Positions 9,722-18,543 of a stretch of DNA of 64,000 nt are shown here, piece by piece. This DNA comes from Bifidobacterium bohemicum DSM 22767 (lineage in GTDB: Bacteria; Actinomycetota; Actinomycetes; Actinomycetales; Bifidobacteriaceae). Location of the stretch: assembly GCF_000741525.1 (NCBI RefSeq), contig NZ_JGYP01000005.1:45989-109988 (forward strand). The letters run 5' to 3'. Every line of letters starts with the position of its first letter. The first letter of the stretch is position 1. The notes below the pieces were generated by a model, which searched no databases, had not been told where the DNA came from, and saw only the letters and a program-made list of their open reading frames with translations. Made by a program: the position numbers and the translations under genes.

Positions 9722-9946
9722 GATTTGTGTTCCTCTTGGAATACGTGAAGTTTGCAGTGCTAGTGCTTGCTTCACTTGTTGTCTATCAATGCGGGCCACT
9801 TGTCTTGCCGGACGTTTAGCCCGCATATAGTTTTCTTTTCATCAAAAGCGTTTGGAACAAGTTCCGCGTCCGCTCCCGCTTTTCACGGGATTGGATGCCT
9901 TATCGCGACATCTGAGACCATATTCCAATAAATTTGCAAAGTTGTA

Positions 9947-9974
9947 TAGTACTAACTACACTGCTTAAGTACTA
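9947..9974. promoter_or_regulatory. Spaced AGTACTA repeats upstream of the 185-aa gene
   Basis: TAGTACTA at 9947-9954 and AAGTACTA at 9967-9974 share AGTACTA exactly 20 bp apart, so they lie on the same face of the DNA. They sit just upstream of the gene at 9995 and in the divergent region facing rep. A regulator site is a reasonable guess; either XRE protein of the element could bind here. Confidence 0.4.
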
Positions 9975-9994
9975 CACCTAGAAAGGAAACAATT

Positions 9995-10552
9995 ATGGCT
10001 CGCTTAGAAACCCAGTCATTGCACCAATACGACAACGCACGCAGGCTGCGGGACTTTGATATGAATGACCAATATCGAGGCCTTCTCAAGCATCATGTAA
10101 CAGAACTCATCAAGCAGCTAAATTACGATATTGTCGAAATGGCGGAAGAACTTGAAGAAGAGACCGGCGGCGGCGTAGGCAAAGGACTGTGTCACCACGT
10201 CGGGGCAGTACTGATTACAGCAGAGTTGCAGCGCGAATTGGATCGTCTGCTTGCCTCACAAGCTGCATGGGCAATTCACCAAGGCGACAGCAAGGGCAGC
10301 GTCGCCAAGGCAATGCACAAAAACCCCAGCAACCTTTACAACCGGAGCAATATCGGCATTGATATTGCCAGACTGCTGAAATTGTACGATGAAGCCGAAC
10401 GGAGATTACAGGAGAAAGGCAAGGGAACAGACTGGTTCATCGCAACGCCATTGAACGATGGGTACCAGTTCACGATTCATCCGACCGGATTGAGATGGGA
10501 AGATAACCACAAGGACACAGAGAAGGAAGAAGGAGACGATACGCGGAATTAA
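9995..10552 (+). CDS. Element-borne protein of unknown function with possible HTH
   Basis: A 185-residue protein with AGAAAGGA upstream. I do not recognise the family. The N-terminal half is acidic and helical. Residues about 95-130 (GDSKGSVAKAMHKNPSNLYNRSNIGIDIARLL) resemble a helix-turn-helix in which SVAKAMHKNPSNLYN would be the DNA-contact unit. The C-terminus is strongly charged. Location between rep and the regulators suggests a role in element control or copy number. Confidence 0.65.
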   Translation: MARLETQSLHQYDNARRLRDFDMNDQYRGLLKHHVTELIKQLNYDIVEMAEELEEETGGGVGKGLCHHVGAVLITAELQRELDRLLASQAAWAIHQGDSKGSVAKAMHKNPSNLYNRSNIGIDIARLLKLYDEAERRLQEKGKGTDWFIATPLNDGYQFTIHPTGLRWEDNHKDTEKEEGDDTRN

Positions 10553-11140
10553 CTAAATTTTGCCGCGAAGATGAGTCCTCTTCCATCCCTCGTAATCAAA
10601 ATCGTCTTCGAATGCACCTTCAAATGGACTCGGATCGCCAGCCGTCTCCTTGTAGAGTTGCGTCTGCGCCCGGTCGCCTTCAGGATCATTCTTGGGGTCG
10701 AACAATGTGACTGCAAGCCAGCCATCATAACGGTTACCCGGTTTATCAATGCGCTCAATAAGCTGGACTTTCCCACAGTCAGGATCATTCGGATCGGTGA
10801 TTTCATTGATTATGGGAGCATCACCCTTTTCCGGAACTCTGCCGGATAATGGTCTGACATCCACATGTTCGCTCGGCTCGCTGGTGTCGCCACCTTGGGC
10901 TTCGAGGACGCGGTGCTGGAACTGGTCGTTCTGGTCTTGCCAGTATGCCAGCTCGTCGGCGTAGCCGGGATATGGCTCCCTGCCAGTAGTCTCGTAGGCG
11001 ATAAGCTGGGCGTTGGTGACCGGCTTCGAAGGTTTGAACTCTTTCAGTTCCTCGGGCCGGTCGAACGGCAAGTCCTCATCGTCGTAGCAGTCGTCCGCAT
11101 CGATGTCATCGCTGACCTGCGTGGGTATGCCCTTGCACAT
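10553..11140 (-). CDS. Acidic hypothetical protein
   Basis: A 195-residue protein rich in Asp and Glu (for example DDIDADDCYDDEDLPFDRPEELKEF at the N-terminus, and EGAFEDDFDYEGW near the end). No domain is recognised and no transmembrane segment is seen. It ends one base after the preceding gene's stop, tail to tail. Strong negative charge is common in DNA-mimic inhibitors and in phage accessory proteins, but there is no direct evidence for either role. Confidence 0.55.
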   Translation of the reverse strand: MCKGIPTQVSDDIDADDCYDDEDLPFDRPEELKEFKPSKPVTNAQLIAYETTGREPYPGYADELAYWQDQNDQFQHRVLEAQGGDTSEPSEHVDVRPLSGRVPEKGDAPIINEITDPNDPDCGKVQLIERIDKPGNRYDGWLAVTLFDPKNDPEGDRAQTQLYKETAGDPSPFEGAFEDDFDYEGWKRTHLRGKI

Positions 11141-11263
11141 GCTCCCCGCTCCTTCACTTTTGCCGTCTTACTTTCGATAATACTCAAGCACAAGGCCAGT
11201 AGGATTTACGAAATTCTGTGTGCCTTTTATCTTAGGCCGATTTCGCAGCTGCGCCGCCTTACC

Positions 11264-11590
11264 GTGGAAGGCGTGTCTCGTAAACGCCCCCAAGATACCG
11301 ACTGGCTGAAATACGTCAGGCAGCTGGGCAAAAACATCGAGGAAACCCGCGAAGCAAAGCATCTGAGTCAAATAGAAGTAGCCAACGCCGCCGACTTATC
11401 GCGCTATACGTATCAAAAACTAGAGAGCGGCATCGGATCTAAACCTACCGGAGCTAAAGGCACCACGCCATCAAATCCAAGCCTGCGTAACGTAATGGCC
11501 GTAGCCCAGGCACTTGGCGTGACACTGGCAGACCTTCTGCCCGACATGTGCGATGAAGGAACCAAGCCGCCGGATCTCAGCGCACGTTGA
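11264..11590 (+). CDS. XRE-family HTH regulator
   Basis: About 108 residues from a GTG start; a second GTG at 11273 is also possible and the start is uncertain. The HTH is clear: WLKYVRQLGKNIEETREAKHL, then SQIEVANAADLSRYTYQKLESG, then the trailing helix NPSLRNVMAVAQALGVTLADLLPD. It is the same architecture as the next gene downstream and looks like a diverged tandem copy. In integrated elements such proteins usually repress lytic or excision functions. Confidence 0.75.
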   Translation: MEGVSRKRPQDTDWLKYVRQLGKNIEETREAKHLSQIEVANAADLSRYTYQKLESGIGSKPTGAKGTTPSNPSLRNVMAVAQALGVTLADLLPDMCDEGTKPPDLSAR

Positions 11591-11815
11591 CCGCATCCGA
11601 ACCCTTCTCCATAAATAGCCCTATATTCGAGACTTCAAAGATGTTTTCGGCAAACCCGCCTTCTCAGCAGACGCTTTTCAATGTTTTTGACCAACGATAC
11701 AGGATCGACGGTTTCCCACATACCTCTTCCAAGCAATATCTGCCCGTTAAGTGATGTACTCGGGATACCGGATACGCACTTGAGGGGCATGAACACACAT
11801 ACATAACCTGACATT

Positions 11816-12091
11816 ATGACTAACAGAGAAGAGACATGGAGCGAATGCCTACGAATTACAGGCAAGCATATTCGGCAGGCACGCGAAGCAAGGAACATGA
11901 CCGTCGAGGAATTATTCCGAAAATCGAACGTATCCGAAGATGAATACCGTCGAATCGAGGCAGGCAATGATCCGAATCCCGATCTGCGTTCCATCGTCGC
12001 CATCGCGCAAACGCTAAGAACACCAGTTGACGGATTGCTACCGGCACGATGGCCATCACTTGGCGCAGAAGACCAAACACCGGAGGCATGA
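11816..12091 (+). CDS. XRE-family HTH regulator, second copy
   Basis: A 91-residue HTH protein (CLRITGKHIRQAREARNMTVEE, then NVSEDEYRRIEAG, then NPDLRSIVAIAQTLRTPVDGLLPA). It aligns over its full length with the regulator just upstream, so the two probably arose by duplication and then diverged. There is no strong ribosome-binding site before the ATG, which could mean leaderless expression. Confidence 0.75.
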   Translation: MTNREETWSECLRITGKHIRQAREARNMTVEELFRKSNVSEDEYRRIEAGNDPNPDLRSIVAIAQTLRTPVDGLLPARWPSLGAEDQTPEA

Positions 12092-12158
12092 CCTGTCCGG
12101 AAGACGGTGAAGGGTCGCACAGCATAGAGACTGTGTGGCCCCTCATCGATTCCAACGA

Positions 12159-12365
12159 TTATTCTCCGAGGAATTTCAAAAGGCTTGCCTTGGGTATACG
12201 CATCATGTTTTTTGTCGGTTTGACCGACTCCAGCTTTCCGTCTCTGGCAAGCTGGTAGACGGTATAGGTACTGCACCGCAGGCATTGGGCGACTTCAGCC
12301 GCTGTAAATAGTTCTGGCAATCCGCTCGGGGACACCCCGCCATTTTTCTTATTCGGTGCCTTCAT
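12159..12365 (-). CDS. Excisionase-family DNA-binding protein
   Basis: A 68-residue protein starting at an ATG with AAAGGAAG upstream. The segment LFTAAEVAQCLRCSTYTVYQ plus DGKLESVKPTKNMMRIPKASLLKFL is the MerR-like winged helix of the excisionase/AlpA type. It lies at the right end of the proposed element and is the second protein of this type in it, so it could be the true excisionase or an orphan regulator. Confidence 0.75.
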   Translation of the reverse strand: MKAPNKKNGGVSPSGLPELFTAAEVAQCLRCSTYTVYQLARDGKLESVKPTKNMMRIPKASLLKFLGE

Positions 12366-12677
12366 GGCACTTCCTTTCCTAAAGCCGCACACAGTAGCGC
12401 ACGGTCATATCGCTGACAACGTAGGGCTAGCCAGCACCGGACGGATCCTGTCCTTCCCGGCCGGCTACGAACACTATAAACCACCGCATTTGCGGAAGGT
12501 GCGCCAACAAAGACACCTAGATGAGTCAAGCCCGTAACCGTCGCTACATTTAAGAACTAGCCTCAACACAACTTCCATAGAACAGATAACGCATCATCCA
12601 AAAATGCCTATTTTAAAAGGTCTCTTAAATAAGATATAGTGTGTGACACGAACACACGAATTCATGGAGGAACAGCT
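12366..12677. other. Element boundary region and promoter of surface protein
   Basis: About 310 bp without a gene. It should contain the right end of the integrated element, but no copy of the tRNA 3' sequence is visible. Near 12610-12660 the AT-rich TTTTAAAAGG, TAAATAAGATATAG and a GTGTG/CACAC pair precede the surface-protein start and probably form its promoter. Confidence 0.35.
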
Positions 12678-15674
12678 ATGAGCCAGAACAACCGATCCAA
12701 GGCACGCCACGCGTACCGGAATATCAGGAAACAGGAGAACCGGTACGACGGCAGGAAGCGAATCGCGGCGGCGGCACTGGGTGCGGCCACGATCCTCGGC
12801 GGTGGCATGGTATCCAACACGGCGCTCGCGGACGAAGTGACCCCCGAAGGCACGCAACCGCAGGACGGGAATGTCGTTCCGGTGACGCAACGCACCCCCG
12901 AACAGGCCGAGCAGGATGCCGCGAGCGTGAAGGCGAAGGCGGATGCCGACGCGCAGGCGAAGGCGCAGGAGGCCCGGCAGGCGCAGGCTCGTCAGGATGC
13001 CGCGAAGACGGCGCAGGAGCAGGCGCAGAGGCAGGCGGCTGATGCGGCCGCGAAGCTTGAGGCGCAGCAGCAGGCGCAGGCGAAGGCGCAGGAGGCTGCG
13101 AAGGCGGCGGCTCCGCAGGTGCCGCAGGCCACGGTCGAGCGTGACAATGCGAAGGCTGCGGATGATGCGGCGAAGGCGGCGCGGTCCAAGGCTGGTGAGG
13201 ATGCCGGTCGGGCGCAGGAGGAGCAGCGTCGTGCGCAGTCGGACAAGGACGGCAGTCAGGCCGCCGCCGACAGCGCCCACAGGGTCGAGGAGGACAGCCG
13301 TGCTGCGGATCGGAAGGCCCAGTCCGACAGGCAGAATGCGGAGGACGGGCAGCGTCAGGCGGCGTCCGACGCTCGTGAGGCCAGCCAGCCGGGTGCCATC
13401 GACCGTGCCAAGAAGGATGTGAAGGACGGGACGGACGGTGTGGCTGCCGCCGACCGTGCGGTGTCGGCGGCGCAGGGCACGTTGGAGCAGGCCAAGGCCG
13501 ATACGCAGGCCAGACAGCAGGACGTGCAGGCGAAGGCGCAGGCCGTGCAGGACGCGCAGCGGAAGGTCGATGACGCGCAGAAGGCCGTGGACGCGCACAA
13601 CGGCGACGTGAAGGCCAAGAAGCAGGTTTTGGACAAGGCGAAGGACGGGTTGGACAAGGCCAAGCAGGCCAAGTCGGACGCGGATGACGCGCTGGCTGTC
13701 CAGCAGGCCGCGTTGCAGGCGGCGCAGGACAGTGCCGCAGCGGCGCAGAACGCGTTGAACGGCGCGCAGGCCGACGAGGACTCGAAGAAGACCGCGAGCG
13801 ACGCGGCCGACGCCCAACGCGCCACGGGTGCCAAGGGCTTCTATGAAGACCAGGGACGTCAGGATCTCGTGAAGGAGCTTGATGGGACCGCGTATCCGGG
13901 TGAGGATTGGTACACGCAGTATGTCAAGCTCGGCAAGGATGGGGACGCGACGACCCTGAACAACATGCGCAAGGCGTTGGAGTATGTCAACAGTGTCAAT
14001 CGTATCCGTCGTGAGAACGGGTTGCAGGAGGTCGCCGTCAGCGACTCGCTGATGGTCGAGGCCATGCTGCATGCCGATGTCAGCGCCCACACGCTACGTC
14101 ACATGGGGAGCATGGGGGGAACTTCGGAGAACCTAGTGACCGGTGACTGGCTGTCCGAGAACATCGACAGCGCGTACAACGACCCCGACAACAGCTGGTA
14201 TGTGAGTGAGAAGAAGACCTACGACCAGATGGTGGACTCCGGCCGGTATCCGGCGTTCACCCATCTCGTCGCCGGAAGCATCACGCAAAGCCAGTGGGAT
14301 GCGGCGATGCATGCCGCTCAGTCCCTTGACTATGGCACCTATCGAAAGATCGGGCACTACCTGAATCTCATGAACCCGTCATGGAACGTGATGGGTGCCG
14401 GTCTGAACTCCGGTACCACCCATTACGTGGACAGCAACGGTGTGGATCACGGCTGGAACTACGATGGTGCCGGAATCAACGATTTCGCCAGCGACCTGAC
14501 GCAGGAGTCGCATCATACGGTCGGTGAGTACCGTTCCATGCTGGATGGCTACACGGGCAAGCTGGACGCCGCCAACAAGGCCTACGAGGACGCCAGGAAG
14601 ACCACCAGCGACAGGCAGCAGGCCCTCACGCAGGCGCAGCAGGCCGTCACCGACGCGCAGGCACGCCTCGCCGCCGCCCAGCAGGCCGTCAGTGACGCGC
14701 AGGCCACCGTCAACGCACGGCAGGCGGACACCGACCGCGCGCAGGGCGTGTACGACACCGCCAACAACGACCATGCCGCCCAACAGGCCCTCGACCGGGC
14801 CACGCAGGACAGGGACGCGGCGCAATCCACCCTCGACACCGCCCAACAGGCCCTCGACCAGGCCCGCTCCGCGCAGTCCACGGCCGAACACGACCTGAGC
14901 GCACGCCAGCAGGACCGCACCGACGCGCAGCAGACCCTCGACCAGGCCCGGCAGAAACTCGACCGCTACCAGAACGCCCTGGGCAACCTCGACGCCGCCA
15001 ACCGGCAACTCGCGCAGGCCACCGCCGACGCCCAACGCACCGCCGACGCCTACCGCACCGCGCACGACGCCGCCCAACAGGCCGACCAGACCCTCGAACA
15101 GGCCAAAACCCGACTGGATGCCGCCAACAAGGACCTGGCGGACAAACAGGCCGCACTGAGCAAGGCCGACACGGACGCGAACACCACCGCGCAGGCACTG
15201 CAAACCGCGCAGGCACGCCTCGACCGGCTCACCCACGACGCCGACCCCGCCACCCTTACCGCCGCCCAACAGGCCGTCACCGACGCGCAGGCCGCGAAAA
15301 CCAAGGCCGACAACGACCTGTCCGCAGCACAGGCCGCACTCGACAAGGCCACCACCGACACGCAGGCCGCGCAATCGGCCTACGACGAGGCCAAACGGAA
15401 AGCCGACCAGGCCGACGCCGACTACAACGCCGCCAAGACCGCACTCGACCAGGCCAACGCCATCAAAGCCGCACGGCAAACCCAAACCGTACGGGCCACA
15501 CGGGCACAAGCCGACACGACCGGACATGACGACGGCACCATGACCCTCGCCTACGATACGAACGGCGACCCGCTCCCCGTCACCGGCGGCGACACCATCG
15601 CGGCGGCCACGATCGCCGCGACACTGGTACTGTCCGCACTCGGCATCGAAACCGCACGCCGACGCCGCGCATGA
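12678..15674 (+). CDS. LPXTG-anchored coiled-coil surface protein with CAP-like domain
   Basis: A 998-residue exported protein. The ATG at 12678 has GGAGG at 12666-12670. An N-terminal signal peptide ends near ALADE (residue about 52). Ala/Gln-rich coiled coils fill about residues 80-375 and 600-930, built from repeats such as QQAVTDAQA and QQALDQARS. Between them, about residues 380-600, lies a CAP/SCP-type domain of the SEC10/PgrA surface-exclusion kind: VNSVNRIRRENGL, DVSAHTLRHMG, SENL, and IGHYLNLMNPSWNVMGAG. The C-terminus has LPVTG, a hydrophobic helix and RRRRA, a sortase signal. It probably acts in adhesion or surface exclusion. Confidence 0.88.
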   Translation: MSQNNRSKARHAYRNIRKQENRYDGRKRIAAAALGAATILGGGMVSNTALADEVTPEGTQPQDGNVVPVTQRTPEQAEQDAASVKAKADADAQAKAQEARQAQARQDAAKTAQEQAQRQAADAAAKLEAQQQAQAKAQEAAKAAAPQVPQATVERDNAKAADDAAKAARSKAGEDAGRAQEEQRRAQSDKDGSQAAADSAHRVEEDSRAADRKAQSDRQNAEDGQRQAASDAREASQPGAIDRAKKDVKDGTDGVAAADRAVSAAQGTLEQAKADTQARQQDVQAKAQAVQDAQRKVDDAQKAVDAHNGDVKAKKQVLDKAKDGLDKAKQAKSDADDALAVQQAALQAAQDSAAAAQNALNGAQADEDSKKTASDAADAQRATGAKGFYEDQGRQDLVKELDGTAYPGEDWYTQYVKLGKDGDATTLNNMRKALEYVNSVNRIRRENGLQEVAVSDSLMVEAMLHADVSAHTLRHMGSMGGTSENLVTGDWLSENIDSAYNDPDNSWYVSEKKTYDQMVDSGRYPAFTHLVAGSITQSQWDAAMHAAQSLDYGTYRKIGHYLNLMNPSWNVMGAGLNSGTTHYVDSNGVDHGWNYDGAGINDFASDLTQESHHTVGEYRSMLDGYTGKLDAANKAYEDARKTTSDRQQALTQAQQAVTDAQARLAAAQQAVSDAQATVNARQADTDRAQGVYDTANNDHAAQQALDRATQDRDAAQSTLDTAQQALDQARSAQSTAEHDLSARQQDRTDAQQTLDQARQKLDRYQNALGNLDAANRQLAQATADAQRTADAYRTAHDAAQQADQTLEQAKTRLDAANKDLADKQAALSKADTDANTTAQALQTAQARLDRLTHDADPATLTAAQQAVTDAQAAKTKADNDLSAAQAALDKATTDTQAAQSAYDEAKRKADQADADYNAAKTALDQANAIKAARQTQTVRATRAQADTTGHDDGTMTLAYDTNGDPLPVTGGDTIAAATIAATLVLSALGIETARRRRA

Positions 15675-15682
15675 CATGCCTT

Positions 15683-15709
15683 CCCCGCCGTTGGCTCATT
15701 GCGGCGGGG
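15683..15709 (+). terminator. GC hairpin after surface-protein gene
   Basis: CCCCGCCG (15683-15690) and CGGCGGGG (15702-15709) form an 8-bp stem starting 9 bases after the stop codon. There is no T-run, as is often the case in actinobacterial terminators, so the role is inferred. Confidence 0.5.
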
Positions 15710-16472
15710 CCCATGCGCGCCCGACCGGGAACACGGAGGCCGGGTGCACGTGGAGCCGACGGAACCGACCCGCGTGCATCCGGCCTTCGTTATGAATCAT
15801 GGATCACGACACAAGGAGGAACGTCTGCCGCTTAGGCACGTTCCCGTTCAACGACACAGACAACCGGCAGCATGTCATGACTTCTTTGATTGGATTCAAG
15901 ACCACCCGATCAAAGGAAAGCCGGGAGAGTGGCGAGCATACGGAAACGGAAGAAGGGACCTTTATCACGATGAATCCTCACACCGAAGGAACCGGACGTC
16001 CCTTGATTCGAAAGCCGTCATCGGCGAGCGAAGGGAACTGGCGAACGCTTGGACCCAACGGACGGTGTCATGGATGCACTCACCGCGGCACCGGCAAAGC
16101 GCGACCCGCACCATGGACACCAAACCACGCGACCACACAGCAAATCGAAAACAGAAAACAGAACCTTAATTACAGTTAAAACCCGGTTTTTGCCCGTTTC
16201 TCCGAAAAAAAAAGCGCCGTTCTTTGGAGAAACGCCCACGCTCACGCAAAAAAGGATTCGGCGTTTTCCCAAGGGGCATTTGCGGCGGCGGCACTTACGG
16301 TTCCCGCGTTCGACGGGCATCGTCGAATGTTGGTCACATATACTAAAATGCCTCTTAGAGTTGTCTTTTGTTTTATGCCATTTGCTCATGCGCGCACGTC
16401 CGGCATGCAGCCGCAAGGATGCACCGGTGTCGGCGGAAGGTGACGCAAAACCGTCAAAGGAGGGCGGAGAAA
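15710..16472. other. Intergenic region, possibly a decayed small gene
   Basis: About 760 bp. A strong AAGGAGG near 15820 is not followed by a sensible start codon, which hints at a degraded gene; none of the open frames here has a recognisable domain. The region before the lipoprotein gene contains CACATATACTAAAATGCC near 16336, probably promoter sequence. Confidence 0.35.
16195..16234. repeat. Inverted repeat CGTTTCTCC / GGAGAAACG
   Basis: Perfect 9-bp arms at 16195-16203 and 16226-16234 flank a 22-nt loop that contains a run of nine As. Read on the minus strand the loop has a T-run. It may be a structured RNA or operator; no partner gene is evident. Confidence 0.4.
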
Positions 16473-17534
16473 ATGCGATTGAAAAGGTACATGGCGGGGC
16501 TTCTCGCGACGTGCATGCTGGTGCCCGCGTGCGCGGGTTGTGGCAGCGCCGTCAGCTCACCGAAACAGGCGGCGCAGACGCTGCTTGACGCGATGAGCAA
16601 GGGTGAGGTAGACACCGTGCGAAAGTATACGTACCTTGACAAGAAAGGCGAACTTTCGAACGCCAAACCCACGCAAGGCATCACCGACGTGCAGGTGGGG
16701 GACGAGGCTAAGACCGACACGACCGGCAGCGTCAACGTGAAATTCAAAGTCGCGGGGAAGCAGGAGAACCTGACCCTGGGCTTGCGCAAGGACGCGGAGT
16801 CGGATCAATGGAAGGCCGACGGCAAGGAACTGTTCGTGGAGGTCGGTCCTCAGGATAACCATCATTTTCTGGGCGGCAGGCATCTCAACGAAATGCGTGA
16901 CAACATGCTGCTCCCCGGCGTTTACAAGGCCGAATACCACGGAGGCTGGTATTCGGGAACGTGGAAAGAGAATGTCACCGAGCTCGGTAAGAGCCACGGT
17001 CTCGACGTCAGGAATCACGAACAGGATTTAGAAGCCAATGATGGCATCAAGACGGACACGAAGGTCAGAAAGGCCCTAGATAGATCACTGATGCATCTGG
17101 GCGGATGCGGCGTTCTCGACGACAAGATGGACCCGAAGCATCCCTACTTCGGCAAGAACAAGGACATCTCCGGCGCATGCAGAGATGCAGGGAACGGCAT
17201 CACCGACACCGGCAAGACGATCATCGCATCCTATGCCAAGCATCCCGATAAGGAAGGGAACTTCCTGCTCACGCTCGGCGGCACCGCAACCGGCGCGAAA
17301 GGTAACTTTATCGCCGGAAACATCTTCAATCCGCCCACCGGCTACCAGTGCGAGGAACTCGGGCCAACGAACACCCAGTGCGTAAAATTCAGTGCCACTC
17401 CTGTCGACATGACCGGCATCCAGGTCACGCTGAATCGATACAAGATGGAAGCGGAACCGGCAGACGCCGTGGAGGAGCGGATCGGCGAGTTCCTGTACGC
17501 AGGGCACGGGCAGCGCGAAGGCATGCCCGACTAG
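16473..17534 (+). CDS. Putative secreted lipoprotein
   Basis: About 353 residues from an ATG with AAAGGAGGG at 16456-16464. The N-terminus KRYMAGLLATCMLVPACAGCG is a lipoprotein-type signal; VPAC or AGC could be the lipid site. Residues about 30-130 (SPKQAAQTLLDAMSKGEVD, then VKFKVAGKQENLTLGLRKD) resemble small cystatin-like domains found in Gram-positive lipoproteins. The C-terminal part is not recognised. The gene precedes the zinc-ribbon membrane protein by 66 bp and probably shares its transcript. Confidence 0.7.
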   Translation: MRLKRYMAGLLATCMLVPACAGCGSAVSSPKQAAQTLLDAMSKGEVDTVRKYTYLDKKGELSNAKPTQGITDVQVGDEAKTDTTGSVNVKFKVAGKQENLTLGLRKDAESDQWKADGKELFVEVGPQDNHHFLGGRHLNEMRDNMLLPGVYKAEYHGGWYSGTWKENVTELGKSHGLDVRNHEQDLEANDGIKTDTKVRKALDRSLMHLGGCGVLDDKMDPKHPYFGKNKDISGACRDAGNGITDTGKTIIASYAKHPDKEGNFLLTLGGTATGAKGNFIAGNIFNPPTGYQCEELGPTNTQCVKFSATPVDMTGIQVTLNRYKMEAEPADAVEERIGEFLYAGHGQREGMPD

Positions 17535-17600
17535 GACGAAACTCCAAGCACAAACAGACCACAATCAGTTCGCATGAACACAACACAGGAGAGAAGAACC

Positions 17601-18437
17601 ATGAACCATTGCAAGCAATGCGGGAAGCAACTGGACGACGACGCGCGATTCTGCCCGAGCTGCGGCACACCAACCACAACGGCAGCCACGGCGAAACAAC
17701 CATCCGTGATACCTCCAACGGCATCCGTTGACTACAAGGAAGGCACGGCCACGCGCAAGCCGCTGTCCAAGCGGCGCAAAACGATGATCGCCATCATCGC
17801 AGCGATCGTGGCCGCGGCACTGGTAATCGCGTTCGTGGTCTTGCGGAGCGGGTCCTTAGGCGACGGCATCTTTGGCGACCCGTCACCGGTCGGCACCTGG
17901 TCGGCATGGCAGACCGACGACGGGGAAAAACCCGACTACAACAAGACGCCGTACTACCTTATCCAGGTCGACAAGGACGGCAAGATCACCACGAACATAA
18001 AAAGATCCGAGCATGATAAAACTACTTATAAACTCACCGGCAAGTATGCCAAGGAACAGATGCAGACGCCTCCGTCAGACGACGGAAAGAAGAACAATTT
18101 CTACCACATCGACAATATCTCGGCGAGCGACGACTTCTTCGGCGATCGCGTGACCCCCACAATCAGTATCATGACGCCGCAATCCGGCCTGATTGGCCAA
18201 TGGTCAATCACTTACGACTTCCTAGAAAAAACAGAGTACTATTACGCCGACGTCATGGAGAACGGCACCATCCGCACTAAATACGATGACCCCTACAATT
18301 ACATCTCCTCCGGAACAGGAACCGGCAAATGGGAACCGGTGCCCTGCGACCAAAAGGGTATGGTGCGGTACAAACTCACGTTCGACCACGACACCTGGTG
18401 GGTGCAGGCCCCCAAGAAGAACCTCAAGGTCAAGTAA
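17601..18437 (+). CDS. Zinc-ribbon single-pass membrane protein
   Basis: About 278 residues. The N-terminus is a zinc ribbon, CKQCGKQLDDDARFCPSCG. A basic stretch then leads into one transmembrane helix (about residues 59-79, IAIIAAIVAAALVIAFVVL), and the rest is an extracytoplasmic domain of unknown fold. The ATG at 17601 has AGGAGAG upstream; an earlier in-frame ATG at 17574 is less likely. This layout is common in Gram-positive envelope proteins, but the partner is not known. Confidence 0.75.
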   Translation: MNHCKQCGKQLDDDARFCPSCGTPTTTAATAKQPSVIPPTASVDYKEGTATRKPLSKRRKTMIAIIAAIVAAALVIAFVVLRSGSLGDGIFGDPSPVGTWSAWQTDDGEKPDYNKTPYYLIQVDKDGKITTNIKRSEHDKTTYKLTGKYAKEQMQTPPSDDGKKNNFYHIDNISASDDFFGDRVTPTISIMTPQSGLIGQWSITYDFLEKTEYYYADVMENGTIRTKYDDPYNYISSGTGTGKWEPVPCDQKGMVRYKLTFDHDTWWVQAPKKNLKVK

Positions 18438-18543
18438 GCACCGGGCGGGTTCAAGGGCCTGCGGCGGTTTGAATGCGGAACCGCAGAACAAACCATGATC
18501 AGTACCGCATGTCCCGCGGTTACGGGACGGAAGGAGAGCGAAC

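Larger units (their letters stand above)
6662..12400. mobile_element. Putative tRNA-Ala-associated integrative element with HUH Rep
   Basis: Downstream of tRNA-Ala lie a tyrosine integrase, an excisionase-like HTH protein overlapping a HUH-type Rep gene, two unknown genes, two XRE regulators and a second excisionase-like HTH protein. The next gene is an LPXTG surface protein that looks like host sequence. This content fits a small integrated plasmid, a rolling-circle replicating integrative element or a phage satellite. There are no FtsK/Tra, Zot, coat or packaging genes. The right boundary is only estimated: I found no clear repeat of the tRNA 3' end near 12.4-12.6 kb. Confidence 0.7.

Noticed and set aside
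12594..14090. A 498-codon minus-strand frame under the surface-protein gene
   Set aside because: It mirrors the Ala/Gln repeats on the other strand (giving Leu/Arg repeats), with no domain or start signal.
14379..15677. A 432-codon minus-strand frame under the second coiled coil
   Set aside because: Gly/Val/Leu-rich reverse reading of the same repeats; no domain, no ribosome-binding site.
15699..16179. Two overlapping plus-strand frames after the surface-protein gene
   Set aside because: A strong AAGGAGG is present but not placed before a start codon, and no domain or signal is seen; at most a decayed gene.
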